In this document: positions 1 to 8,365 of the stretch, piece by piece
How positions within the stretch are numbered: the stretch's first letter is position 1
Layout: each line of letters opens with the position of its first letter
Made by a program: the position numbers and the translations under genes
Origin: Alphaproteobacteria bacterium
GTDB taxonomy: Bacteria; Pseudomonadota; Alphaproteobacteria; UBA7887
Direction: 5' to 3'
Length of the DNA: 64,000 nucleotides
Assembly: GCA_030739735.1 (NCBI GenBank)
Contig: JASLYQ010000002.1
Span: 1-64,000, forward strand
Notes under the pieces: generated by a model
What the model saw: only the letters and a program-made list of their open reading frames with translations
Database searches by the model: none
What the model was told of the DNA's origin: nothing

Positions 1-1
1 C

Positions 2-835
2 ATGGCGAGCAATCGCGAAGCGCTGCTGAGCAGACTTAACGACAAGGCGCGGCACATCCGACGCAGCAGCTGGCGGGCGCTGCACGCCGCCGGCTCGGGA
101 CATGTAGGCGGCGCCCTATCGGCGGCCGAGCTGCTGGCGGGGCTCTACTTCCATCACCTGCGCCTGCGCCCGAACGAGCCGGATTGGCCGGATCGGGATA
201 GATTTGTGCTTTCCAAGGGCCACGGAAATGCAGCGTTGGCAGCGGTTCTGGCCGAGATAGGGTTTATCGACGAGGCCTTGCTCGACCGCTTCTATGGTTT
301 CGAATCGCCGCTTGGAATGCACCCCGACATCAAGGTCGCGGGGATCGAGATGAGCACTGGGGGGCTCGGCCACGGGCTCTCCATCGGACTCGGCATGGCG
401 CTCGGCGCGCGCCTCCAAGGCAAGAACTTCCGCACCGTCGTGATGCTTGGCGACGGCGAACTGCAGGAAGGCTCAAACTGGGAGGCGGCGATGGCCGCGG
501 CGCACCATGACGTCAGCTCGCTGACTGCCATCCTCGATTACAACAAGCTGCAGCAGAGCGGGCATGTGGATGCCATGTTGTCGCTGGAGCCCATGGCCGA
601 GCGCTGGCGCACCTTCGGTTGGACGGTGAAGGAGATCGACGGGCATGACATCGCGGCAGTGATCGATGCGCTCGACGCCCTGCCCTATTCGCCAGACGCC
701 CCGTCCGTACTAATCGCACACACAATCAAGGGCAAGGGCGCAAGCTTCGCCGAGGACAGCCATTTGTGGCATAACAATGTGGTCGACGATGAGGTCTATG
801 CAAAGGCCCTAGCCGAGCTGGAGAAGGCCGAATGA
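2..835 (+). CDS. Transketolase, N-terminal (TPP-binding) subunit
   Basis: This is the first half of a split transketolase, transferring two-carbon ketol units between sugar phosphates with thiamine diphosphate in the cytoplasm. The 277-residue protein carries the family hallmarks: a GSGHVGGALS segment near residue 30, SKGHG near residue 70, and the TPP/Mg motif GDGELQEGSNWE near residue 150. The length matches the N-terminal subunit of two-gene transketolases. The ATG at position 2 gives a normal family N-terminus, so the gene is probably complete despite the window edge, although an upstream start cannot be excluded. It overlaps the second subunit gene by an ATGA, indicating translational coupling. 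Whether the pair serves the pentose phosphate pathway or a specialised catabolic route cannot be told from sequence. Confidence 0.93.
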   Translation: MASNREALLSRLNDKARHIRRSSWRALHAAGSGHVGGALSAAELLAGLYFHHLRLRPNEPDWPDRDRFVLSKGHGNAALAAVLAEIGFIDEALLDRFYGFESPLGMHPDIKVAGIEMSTGGLGHGLSIGLGMALGARLQGKNFRTVVMLGDGELQEGSNWEAAMAAAHHDVSSLTAILDYNKLQQSGHVDAMLSLEPMAERWRTFGWTVKEIDGHDIAAVIDALDALPYSPDAPSVLIAHTIKGKGASFAEDSHLWHNNVVDDEVYAKALAELEKAE

Positions 836-1785
836 ACGCGCTTCCCGATTGGTCCGCCATGGCCAACCAGTCGCGCCTCGCCTTCGGGCAGGCCGTCACG
901 GCGATGGCACAGGAAGACGAAAGCGTCGTTGCTGTTTCTGCCGACACTCTCGACCTGGTCGGCTTGCGCACCATGATGGCGGCTTCGCCCGAGCGAGTCA
1001 TCGAGGCCGGCATCGCCGAGCAGAATGCCATGGGGATCGCCTCGGGCCTCGCGACTACTGGCATGCGGCCGTTCCTTTGTGGATACGCGCCTTTCATCAC
1101 CGCACGCTCCATGGAGCAACTGCGCAACGACGTCGCCTACGCCAATCAACGGGTGGTGATCGGCGCCGCGGCGAGCGGCGTCTCGCTGGGAGTCGCCGGC
1201 GGCACCCACCACGCGCTCGAAGACCTGGCACTGCTACGCTGTCTACCCAACACGACCGTGGTTGTGCCGGCGGACGCTCACCAGGCATGGCACGCGACGC
1301 TGGCCAGCGAGAACATCGATGGCCCGCTCTATGTCCGCCTCGGTGGCCGCGTGGAGGAACCGCCGGTGACAGCCAAGGACGCATCTTTCGCACTTGGAAA
1401 GGCCGATGTGCTGTGGAGCGGTAACGACATCGCCGTCATTACCTGCGGCGCGCTAGTCGGCCCGGCCCTGGAAGCAGCCGAGACTTTGGCCGGGAGCGGT
1501 GTCTCCGCCCGCGTCATCAACATGCACACTATCAAGCCCCTCGACGAGGCGGCGGTGTTGGTGGCGGCGGAATGCGGTACGGTGGTCACGGCTGAGGAAC
1601 ACCACCTGACGGGCGGCCTCGGCGGCGCCGTTGCCGAGTTGCTGGCGCGAGAGCGCCCAACGCCCATGCGCATGATCGGCATGCCCGACACATATGCCGT
1701 CGTCGGTCCCACCGACAAGGTCCGCGCCAAATACGGCATGAGCGCGGCGGCTATCGTGGAGGCGTGTCAGGGCCTATTGGGCTAA
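832..1785 (+). CDS. Transketolase, C-terminal subunit
   Basis: This is the partner of the preceding gene and supplies the pyrimidine-binding and C-terminal transketolase domains. The 317-residue protein contains GIAEQNAMGIASG near residue 60, where the glutamate is the catalytic residue that activates the TPP aminopyrimidine ring. It also has GGTHHALEDLALLR near residue 125 and a C-terminal transketolase_C domain with EEHHLTGGLGGAV. Its start codon overlaps the stop of the first subunit (ATGA), so the two are made together and should form a heteromeric enzyme. No downstream gene in the same operon is evident; a stretch of debris follows. Confidence 0.93.
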   Translation: MNALPDWSAMANQSRLAFGQAVTAMAQEDESVVAVSADTLDLVGLRTMMAASPERVIEAGIAEQNAMGIASGLATTGMRPFLCGYAPFITARSMEQLRNDVAYANQRVVIGAAASGVSLGVAGGTHHALEDLALLRCLPNTTVVVPADAHQAWHATLASENIDGPLYVRLGGRVEEPPVTAKDASFALGKADVLWSGNDIAVITCGALVGPALEAAETLAGSGVSARVINMHTIKPLDEAAVLVAAECGTVVTAEEHHLTGGLGGAVAELLARERPTPMRMIGMPDTYAVVGPTDKVRAKYGMSAAAIVEACQGLLG

Positions 1786-1991
1786 AATCGTAGATCAACC
1801 CGCTGGTTCTCCAGGGCCAACTACATCTTGCTATGACATGAGCTTGAACCAGGACGCACACACTTTGTAGCGGCGCGGGAACTTCCCTTGCCCTTCAAGC
1901 CGGCCAGCGTGTCGTCTTTCGCCCTGCGGCTGTAATGCCCTACCTAACCGTGGCATACTATCCCTATCATCAATCCAGAGGAGAATGCGGG

Positions 1992-2251
1992 ATGATCGGC
2001 TCACAGGCGATATTAAGAGGTGCCTGCCCCGCGCCGCTTGCTTTCCTGCTTTTTGTGGGCACGTTCAGTTTCTCGTCGCTGGTGTGTGCTCAGGAAGCCT
2101 CCCCCGGCGGAAGAGTATCGACCAGAACGAGTTGGGCGCCGGGCCGCCGCCGCCGCCGGCGCACGAGGGTGTTGGTCGAGGGCGGACGTCCCCACCTTGT
2201 GAAACTGTCGATAAGTGGCTTTCTATCGAGGGTACCGGTGAGGGTCGGTGA
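1992..2251 (+). pseudogene. Remnant of small exported protein
   Basis: An ATG at 1992 has a good ribosome site (GAGGAG) and opens a convincing signal peptide: a basic start, a hydrophobic core with FLLFVGTFSF, and a cleavage-like VCAQEA. The frame then turns into low-complexity arginine. A neighbouring frame reads more naturally (SIDQNELGAGPPPPPAHEG) up to a stop at 2249-2251. The switch coincides with a run of five C at about 2100. I infer a small exported protein broken by a frameshift. No family is recognised. Confidence 0.3.
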
Positions 2252-2421
2252 CCCGGGCAAAGTCTCGTCATTCACCCGGCCTTCATCACCTACTCCCCCA
2301 GCTCAGTGCCGAGGAGCAGGAGGTCACCAGCGTGACTGACGGCTATGTGCGGCTGTCGATCGGTATCAAGCATATCGACGATATCATTGCCGATCTCGAC
2401 CAAGCTTTCGGCGCGATTTGA
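2245..2421 (+). pseudogene. C-terminal remnant of a Cys/Met-metabolism PLP enzyme (MetZ/MetY type)
   Basis: The last 40 codons (2302-2421) read LSAEEQEV, then [19 protein letters not shown] and ADLDQAF before TGA. This is the characteristic end of O-succinyl/O-acetylhomoserine sulfhydrylases and cystathionine gamma-synthases. Just upstream, in two other frames, come VGDPGK and [11 protein letters not shown], matching the family's LGDAKSLITHPA region. At least two frameshifts are therefore needed to join the pieces, and nothing upstream resembles the catalytic PLP lysine domain. It is a dead gene tail directly in front of fdsB, too short to be functional. Confidence 0.6.
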
Positions 2422-2427
2422 AAACGG

Positions 2428-4098
2428 ATGCCAGCTTCCACTAGCAAGACCCGCGACCGTCATCGCCACCCCGGCGGTGGCGACCGTGGCCGTTATCAGC
2501 CCAAAGGGCGGCAGGTCGAGGACTCGGCGCGGCGCGAGGTTGCCGCCCTGTTGTCTGGCGTCGAGCTACGTCGCGACATGCTTATCGAGTATCTGCACCG
2601 TATCCAGGATCACTGCGGTCAGCTTTCCGCGGCCCATCTGGCGGCGCTGGCCGAGGCTATGCGCCTGTCCCAAGCAGAGGTATATGAGGTCGCCAGCTTC
2701 TACGCCCATTTCGACGTGGTTCGGGAAGAAGAGGCGCCGCCAGCACCGCGCACCGTCCGCGTGTGCGACGGCATCGCCTGCGAGATGGCAGGGGCTAAGG
2801 CTTTGCAGACTATGCTGGCGGACGCCCTGGATCCTACCAATGTGCGCGTGGTCACCGCGCCCTGTATGGGCGGCTGCGATTGCGCTCCGGTGGCTGCGGT
2901 CGAGCACAATCAAATCCTGTCCGCCACAGTGGAAGCGGTGGATGATGCCCTAAAAGGCGTGGCAGCAGTATTGCCAGACATGCAAGGCTATGCTGCCTAT
3001 CGCGAAGCTGGCGGCTATGCGCTGCTCGAAGCCTGCCGAGCAGGTAAGCATACGCCCGAAACTATCATCGAAGCACTCGGCGCCGGAAATCTCCGCGGCT
3101 TGGGCGGTGCCGGCTTCCCGGCCGGGCGCAAATGGGAGTTTGTACGTGCCGAGCCTGCACCGCGGCTGCTGGCTGTTAATGCGGACGAGGGCGAGCCCGG
3201 CACCTTCAAGGACCGCTGGCTGCTCGGGCGCGAGCCCCATCGCGTGCTAGAGGGAATGCTAATCGCCGCCTGGGCCGTGGGAGCGAGTGATATTTATTTT
3301 TATATTAGAGATGAATATACCGCCATAAGGATAAGATTAGAAAAGGAATTCCGTGAATTAATGATGGCCGGTCTGTGTGATGGCACTGGCCTTTATCTCC
3401 GGCGCGGCGCCGGCGCCTATATTTGCGGTGAGGAGTCGGCGATGCTGGAGAGCATCGAGGGCAAGCGCGGCCTGCCGCGGCACAAACCGCCGTTTCCCGC
3501 CCGGCGCGGCCTGTTCGGTCGGCCGACCCTGATCCACAATGTCGAGACGCTGTACTGGATCCGCGAGACCGTTGAAACCGGCGGGCGGGGCTTACGCGCG
3601 TATTCGGTTTCGGGTCGCGTTTGCAAGCCCGGCGTCAAGTTTGCGCCCTCTGGAATCACCGTGCGCAAGTTGATCGACGAGCATTGCGGCGGCATGGCTG
3701 AGGGCCATGTCTTCAAGGCCTATCTGCCGGGTGGTGCTTCGGGCGGCATTTTGCCTGCTTCGAAAGCAGACCTACCGCTCGATTTTGGCATGCTTGATGA
3801 CCAAGGCTGCTTTGTCGGCTCGGCTGCCATCGTGGTGCTGAGCGAGAGCGACTCGATCGCCGCTGCGGTGCGCAACCTGATGCGCTTTTTCGCCGAGGAG
3901 AGCTGTGGCCAATGCACGCCCTGCCGCATCGGCACGGAAAAGGCCGTGGCGCTGATCGAGCAACCCGACTGGGACGGCGCCTTGTTGGAAGAGCTTTGTG
4001 AGGTGATGGCGGAGGCCTCTATCTGCGGTCTCGGTAAGGCTGCACCCAATCCCCTGCGCTGTGCACTGAAATTCTTTCCTGACGAGGTGCTGCCGTGA
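2428..4098 (+). CDS. fdsB: NAD-dependent formate dehydrogenase, diaphorase (beta) subunit with fused NuoE-like domain
   Basis: This subunit passes electrons from FdsA to NAD+. Residues about 40-175 form a NuoE-like thioredoxin-fold [2Fe-2S] domain with Cys113, Cys118, Cys146 and Cys150 (CDGIAC and CMGGC). Residues about 190-556 are NuoF-like: GLGGAGFPAGRKWE for FMN/NADH binding, GEESAMLESIEGKRG, and the [4Fe-4S] ligands SCGQCTPCRIGTEK from about residue 492. The fusion replaces a separate fdsG gene. ATG 2428 is used because it gives the family N-terminus with KGRQVEDSARREV, although its ribosome site is weak. The stop overlaps the fdsA GTG. Codons from about 3286 to 3366 are abruptly AT-rich and rare (ATA, AGA, TTA) without disturbing the conserved protein. 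Confidence 0.92.
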   Translation: MPASTSKTRDRHRHPGGGDRGRYQPKGRQVEDSARREVAALLSGVELRRDMLIEYLHRIQDHCGQLSAAHLAALAEAMRLSQAEVYEVASFYAHFDVVREEEAPPAPRTVRVCDGIACEMAGAKALQTMLADALDPTNVRVVTAPCMGGCDCAPVAAVEHNQILSATVEAVDDALKGVAAVLPDMQGYAAYREAGGYALLEACRAGKHTPETIIEALGAGNLRGLGGAGFPAGRKWEFVRAEPAPRLLAVNADEGEPGTFKDRWLLGREPHRVLEGMLIAAWAVGASDIYFYIRDEYTAIRIRLEKEFRELMMAGLCDGTGLYLRRGAGAYICGEESAMLESIEGKRGLPRHKPPFPARRGLFGRPTLIHNVETLYWIRETVETGGRGLRAYSVSGRVCKPGVKFAPSGITVRKLIDEHCGGMAEGHVFKAYLPGGASGGILPASKADLPLDFGMLDDQGCFVGSAAIVVLSESDSIAAAVRNLMRFFAEESCGQCTPCRIGTEKAVALIEQPDWDGALLEELCEVMAEASICGLGKAAPNPLRCALKFFPDEVLP

Positions 4099-6788
4099 CC
4101 GGCTTCACTGTTGACGGACAGACAATCACGGCCGAGCCCGACGAGAGCATTTGGCAGGCCGCGCGCCGCGCCGGCATCGCCATCCCCCATCTTTGCGCGA
4201 CGCCGCAGCCTGGCTATCGCGCCGACGGCAATTGCCGCGTCTGCATAGTCGAGATCGAGGGCGAGCGCGATCTCGTCGCCTCCTGTCTGCGCGAGCCCGC
4301 GGACGGCATGGTGGTGACCAGCAGCGCGCGCGCAACCAAGGCCCGCGAAATGATCATGGAACTGTTGCTCACCGACCAGCCATCCGAAGCGGCTTGCGAG
4401 CTAACCAGATGGGCCGACATCATGGGTGTCATGGAAAGCCGCTTTCCGGTCCGCGACGCAGCGGCGGCCGACAACAGCCACCCGGCCATAGCAGTCAATC
4501 TCGACGCCTGTATTCACTGCACCCGCTGTGTGCGCGCCTGCCGCGAGGTTCAAGTCAACGACGTCATCGGCATGGCGGGACGCGGTGCCGGCGCCCGCAT
4601 CGTCTTCGACATGGCCGATGCCATGGGGGACTCGACTTGCGTCGCCTGTGGCGAATGCGTTCAAGCCTGTCCGACAGGCGCGCTGTTGCCGGCGCAGGCG
4701 GCGAGTGAGGGAAAAAAGGTTCACAGCATCTGCCCCTATTGCGGTATTGGCTGCCAGGTGACCTACACCGTCGCAGGTGGGCGCATCAGCCGCGTCGAGG
4801 GCCGTGATGGTCCCGCCAACAAAGGCCGGCTTTGCGTCAAAGGCCGCTTCGGCCTCGACTATATCAACCACTCCAACCGTCTCACGGTTCCACTAATCCG
4901 CAAGGACGGCGTCGCCAAGACCCTCGACGGCGTCGATCCTGCTGACCCGTCTAGCCACTTCCGCGACGCCACCTGGGAGGAAGCGCTGGACGTCGCGGCG
5001 TCCGGCCTCAAGCGCATCCGCAATCGAGACGGTGGCGCGGCACTGGCGGGATTCGGCTCGGCCAAGGGCTCCAATGAGGAAGCCTATCTAGTGCAGAAGC
5101 TGGTGCGCACCGGCTTTGGCACCAACAATGTTGACCATTGCACGCGGCTCTGCCACGCGAGTTCGGTGGCAGCGCTGATGGAGACCATCGGCTCTGGCGC
5201 CGTCACCGCGCCGTTCGCGGAAGCCGCTAACGCTGAGACCATCATCGTCATCGGCGCCAACCCAACCGAGAACCACCCCGTCGCCGCCACTTTCATCAAG
5301 AATGCGGCCCAGCGGGGCGCCACGTTGATCGTTATGGACCCGCGCGGCCAGGCGCTCAAACGCCATGCCGACATCTTCGTGCAGCAACGCCCCAGCTCCG
5401 ACGTCGCCATGCTCAATGCGGTGATGCATGTCATCGTCGACGAAGAGCTCTACGACAAGCAATATATCGAGGCTCATACTGAGGGCTTCGACGCACTTGT
5501 CGAGCATCTGAAGGCGTTCTCGCCCGAGGCTATGGCCGAACATTGCGGCGTGCCAGCCGAGACCCTGCGGGCCGTCGCGCGCGCCTATGGAGAGGCAAAG
5601 CGGGCACTGATTTTCTGGGGCATGGGCGTCGCCCAACACGTCCACGGCACCGACAATGCGCGCTGCCTAATATCACTGGCACTGATGTGCGGCCAAGTCG
5701 GGCGCGCCGGCAGCGGCCTGCATCCTCTGCGCGGCCAGAACAATGTTCAGGGCGCCTCTGATGTCGGGCTGATCCCGATGTTCTATCCGAACTATCGCCC
5801 CGTGGGCAGCGAAGACGCGCGCAAGCTGTTCGAAGACTTATGGGGCACGCCGCTCGATCCCGAACCCGGCCTTACTGTGGTCGAGATCGCCGAGGCGGCC
5901 TATCAGGGGGACATCAAGGGTATCTACGTCATGGGCGAGAACCTGGCCATGTCCGATCCCAACGCCGGGCATGTGCGCGAAGCGCTGTGCCGCCTCGAGC
6001 ATCTCGTGGTGCAGGACATCTTCCTTACCGAGACCGCCGCCTTTGCCGACGTGATTTTACCGGCGACCGCACACCCCGAGAAGACTGGCACCTTCACCAA
6101 CACCGACCGCCGCGTGCAAATGGGCCGCCAGGCCGTCGAACCTCCCGGAGACGCCCGCCAGGATTGGTGGATCGTGCAAGAAATCGCACGCCGCATTGAC
6201 CTTGACTGGAATTACACCGGCCCGGCCGATGTCTATACCGAGATGCGCGGCTGCATGCCCTCAATCAAAGGCATAACCTGGCAGCGGCTGGAGCGTGAGG
6301 ACGCGGTCACCTATCCCTGCAACGCCGAGGACAAGCCCGGCCACGAGGTACTCTTTGGCGATAGCTTTCCCACCGCGGACGGCCGCGGGCTTTTCGTGCC
6401 TGCCGGCCTGGTGCCGCCCGATGAGACCCCAGACGAGGCCTATCCCTTCGTGCTGACGACGGGACGTCAGCTGGAGCACTGGCACACCGGCCAGATGACC
6501 CGCCGCGCGACGGTACTCAACGCGCTGGAGCCCGAGGCCGTCTGCGAGTTGGCACCCACAGACGCCACCGACCTCGGCATCGCTGCCGGCGAGAAGGTAC
6601 GGCTAACCACACGCCGTGGCGCCATCACCCTCGCCGCGCGGTTCGCGGATCGTATTCCCAAAGGCACCGTCTTTGTGCCCTTTTGCTATGCTGAGGCAGC
6701 GGCGAATTTACTCACCAACCCTGCGCTAGATCCCTTCGGCAAGATCCCCGAGCTGAAATACTGTGCCGTGCGCGTAGAGAAGATATGA
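4095..6788 (+). CDS. fdsA: NAD-dependent formate dehydrogenase, molybdopterin (alpha) subunit
   Basis: This is the catalytic subunit oxidising formate to CO2 at a Mo-bis-MGD centre. In order it shows an N-terminal 2Fe-2S ferredoxin domain (NCRVCIVEIEGERD near residue 46), a His/Cys cluster region, two 4Fe-4S motifs (CIHCTRCVRAC and CVACGECVQAC), and the oxidoreductase domain opening with CPYCGIGCQ at residue 213. The active site HCTRLCHASS has Cys353 as the likely Mo ligand and His354 beside it, as in soluble Fds-type enzymes. The C-terminal molydop_binding domain carries TTGRQLEHWHTGQMT. It starts with GTG overlapping the fdsB stop. No fdsC or fdsD maturation genes follow within the window; a terminator does. 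Confidence 0.93.
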   Translation: MTGFTVDGQTITAEPDESIWQAARRAGIAIPHLCATPQPGYRADGNCRVCIVEIEGERDLVASCLREPADGMVVTSSARATKAREMIMELLLTDQPSEAACELTRWADIMGVMESRFPVRDAAAADNSHPAIAVNLDACIHCTRCVRACREVQVNDVIGMAGRGAGARIVFDMADAMGDSTCVACGECVQACPTGALLPAQAASEGKKVHSICPYCGIGCQVTYTVAGGRISRVEGRDGPANKGRLCVKGRFGLDYINHSNRLTVPLIRKDGVAKTLDGVDPADPSSHFRDATWEEALDVAASGLKRIRNRDGGAALAGFGSAKGSNEEAYLVQKLVRTGFGTNNVDHCTRLCHASSVAALMETIGSGAVTAPFAEAANAETIIVIGANPTENHPVAATFIKNAAQRGATLIVMDPRGQALKRHADIFVQQRPSSDVAMLNAVMHVIVDEELYDKQYIEAHTEGFDALVEHLKAFSPEAMAEHCGVPAETLRAVARAYGEAKRALIFWGMGVAQHVHGTDNARCLISLALMCGQVGRAGSGLHPLRGQNNVQGASDVGLIPMFYPNYRPVGSEDARKLFEDLWGTPLDPEPGLTVVEIAEAAYQGDIKGIYVMGENLAMSDPNAGHVREALCRLEHLVVQDIFLTETAAFADVILPATAHPEKTGTFTNTDRRVQMGRQAVEPPGDARQDWWIVQEIARRIDLDWNYTGPADVYTEMRGCMPSIKGITWQRLEREDAVTYPCNAEDKPGHEVLFGDSFPTADGRGLFVPAGLVPPDETPDEAYPFVLTTGRQLEHWHTGQMTRRATVLNALEPEAVCELAPTDATDLGIAAGEKVRLTTRRGAITLAARFADRIPKGTVFVPFCYAEAAANLLTNPALDPFGKIPELKYCAVRVEKI

Positions 6789-6856
6789 ACCGACCGGTCG
6801 CCAGACTAAGACGCACAAAGGAAGGCTACCATGACAGTAGCCTCCAGGTGATCACT

Positions 6857-6890
6857 AGGGCTACCTCGCAAGAGGCGGCCCTTTCTTTTT
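6857..6890 (+). terminator. Rho-independent terminator after fdsA
   Basis: AGGGC (6857-6861) and CCTC pair with GAGG and GCCCT (6878-6882) around a GCAA loop, followed by CTTTCTTTTT. A second hairpin, GGCTAC/GTAGCC at 6824-6842, precedes it. It lies 70 bases after the fdsA stop and before the next gene. Confidence 0.7.
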
Positions 6891-6939
6891 CGGTAACGGG
6901 TATACTTCGACGCTGAGATCACTGACACGGCGGCAGAGC

Positions 6940-7941
6940 ATGGCCAAAGAAAAACACATAAACGGGCATAAGCCCGAAGCGTTGATGCAGACCCTGGACC
7001 CGGCGGGTGGGGTCGGAGTGCCGGAGCTTCCGGAGCGCGCAGAAGCGGCGGTCATGGCAGTCACCGGCTTTCGGACCGAGGTTCCGGACGAGGCGCAGAC
7101 CGCGGCGATCCTGGGCACCGAACGCGAGGGCAATGCGGTCATCATCGATGACAGCGGTCTGGTGCTGACCATCGGCTATCTGATGCTTGAATGCAGTGCT
7201 ATCGAAATCGCCGATATCGAGGGCCGCTGGGTGGAGGCGGATTTCGTCGGCTACGATTTTGAGACCGGATTTGGCCTGGCCCGCGCCGGTGCTCCGCTCG
7301 GTATCGCACAAGCGCCGCTAGGCACCACGGCGGCGCTCAGACAGGGCAAGCAAGCATTGGTGGCCGGGCGCGGCGGTCGCGAACAGGCGATGCCAGTCAC
7401 CGTCGCCTCGCGCAGACCCTTCTCGGGTTATTGGGAGTACTACCTCGACGACGCCATTTTCACCACGCCCGCCTATCCCAACTGGAGCGGCTCAGCCCTG
7501 ATCGGCAGTGATGGCAAGGTCGGCGGTCTAGGCTCTCTGCTGGTGGAGGATGCGGGCGAACAGCAGCCGAGTCAGGGCAACATGTTCATACCGACAGAGC
7601 TGTTGCTGCCCATCCTCGATCAATTGCTTGCCGACGGACGTGTGCAACGGCCGTCACGGCCTTGGCTCGGTATCTTCACCATGGACACACAAGGCACCCT
7701 GCTGGTGACCCATGTCGCCGACAACAGCCCGGCTGCCCGCGGCGGCGTAGTAGCCGGCGATGTGGTGCTCCGGGTGGCCAAACATCCGGTCGCGGATCTC
7801 GCCGACTTCTACGAGCGGCTTTGGAGCCTTGGGGAGGCCGGGGCGACCGTGCCGCTGACCATAGTCCGCGAGGGCGCAGCGGTGGAATTTCTGCTGCGCT
7901 CCGAAGATCGCTACAAGGTCTTCAAGACGCCATATGCTTAA
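6940..7941 (+). CDS. HtrA/DegP-like trypsin-fold protein with PDZ domain, catalytic triad degenerate
   Basis: The 333-residue protein has a trypsin-2-like domain (about 40-225) and a C-terminal PDZ domain (about 235-325, containing PWLGIF and VADNSPAARGGVVAGDVVLRV). By position, the catalytic His motif (normally TNxHVV) reads TIGYLMLE and the Asp motif (normally DxxxDLA) reads DFETGFGLA, so both residues appear to be lost. The serine region survives only loosely as NWSGSAL. No signal peptide is seen, so it would be cytoplasmic. It is best called a pseudoprotease that may act as a PDZ-based binding or chaperone protein; that role is inference. It converges with and overlaps the next gene by three bases. 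Confidence 0.8.
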   Translation: MAKEKHINGHKPEALMQTLDPAGGVGVPELPERAEAAVMAVTGFRTEVPDEAQTAAILGTEREGNAVIIDDSGLVLTIGYLMLECSAIEIADIEGRWVEADFVGYDFETGFGLARAGAPLGIAQAPLGTTAALRQGKQALVAGRGGREQAMPVTVASRRPFSGYWEYYLDDAIFTTPAYPNWSGSALIGSDGKVGGLGSLLVEDAGEQQPSQGNMFIPTELLLPILDQLLADGRVQRPSRPWLGIFTMDTQGTLLVTHVADNSPAARGGVVAGDVVLRVAKHPVADLADFYERLWSLGEAGATVPLTIVREGAAVEFLLRSEDRYKVFKTPYA

Positions 7942-8342
7942 TCGTCCCAGTGGACGTCGTCTTCGCTAACCAGATCGCCGCGCATCGACGGGCCGTCAGT
8001 ATGCACACGGTCGCGGCCGCCGCAGATCAGATGGTGCCAGTCTGGCAGGTCATAGCCTTGCGCGACTAGGCGATAGGCGCAGGTCTGGGGCAGCCAGTTT
8101 AGCTTCATCACGTTCTCGGGCCTGACCTTGACGCAGTCGGCGACACGGGCGCGACGGTTAGCATAATCGCTGCAATTGTGAGTCTCCAGATCGAGTAGCT
8201 GGCAAGCTGCATCGGACAGCGCGATCTCGCCCGTACCTTCATCCTCGATGCGCAACTGACAGCATAACCCGCAGCCATCACAGAGCATCTCCCACTCCGC
8301 GGGTGTCATCTCCGTCATCACCTTTTCGCGCCAGAACGCCAT
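7938..8342 (-). CDS. YcgN family cysteine-cluster protein (UPF0260)
   Basis: The 134-residue protein matches the YcgN/UPF0260 family: the N-terminal CDGCGLCCQLR cluster, then CQLLDLETHNCSDY, WLPQTCAYRLVAQG and a DLPDWHHLICG segment. The conserved cysteines suggest a bound metal or Fe-S site, but the family's function is not established. It is encoded convergently with the HtrA-like gene, and the TAA stops of the two genes overlap. It is separated from divergent glpK by only 23 bases, so both promoters must lie in or overlap that short gap or the coding ends. Confidence 0.9.
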   Translation of the reverse strand: MAFWREKVMTEMTPAEWEMLCDGCGLCCQLRIEDEGTGEIALSDAACQLLDLETHNCSDYANRRARVADCVKVRPENVMKLNWLPQTCAYRLVAQGYDLPDWHHLICGGRDRVHTDGPSMRGDLVSEDDVHWDD

Positions 8343-8365
8343 GACGCCCTGATATAAACCACAAC

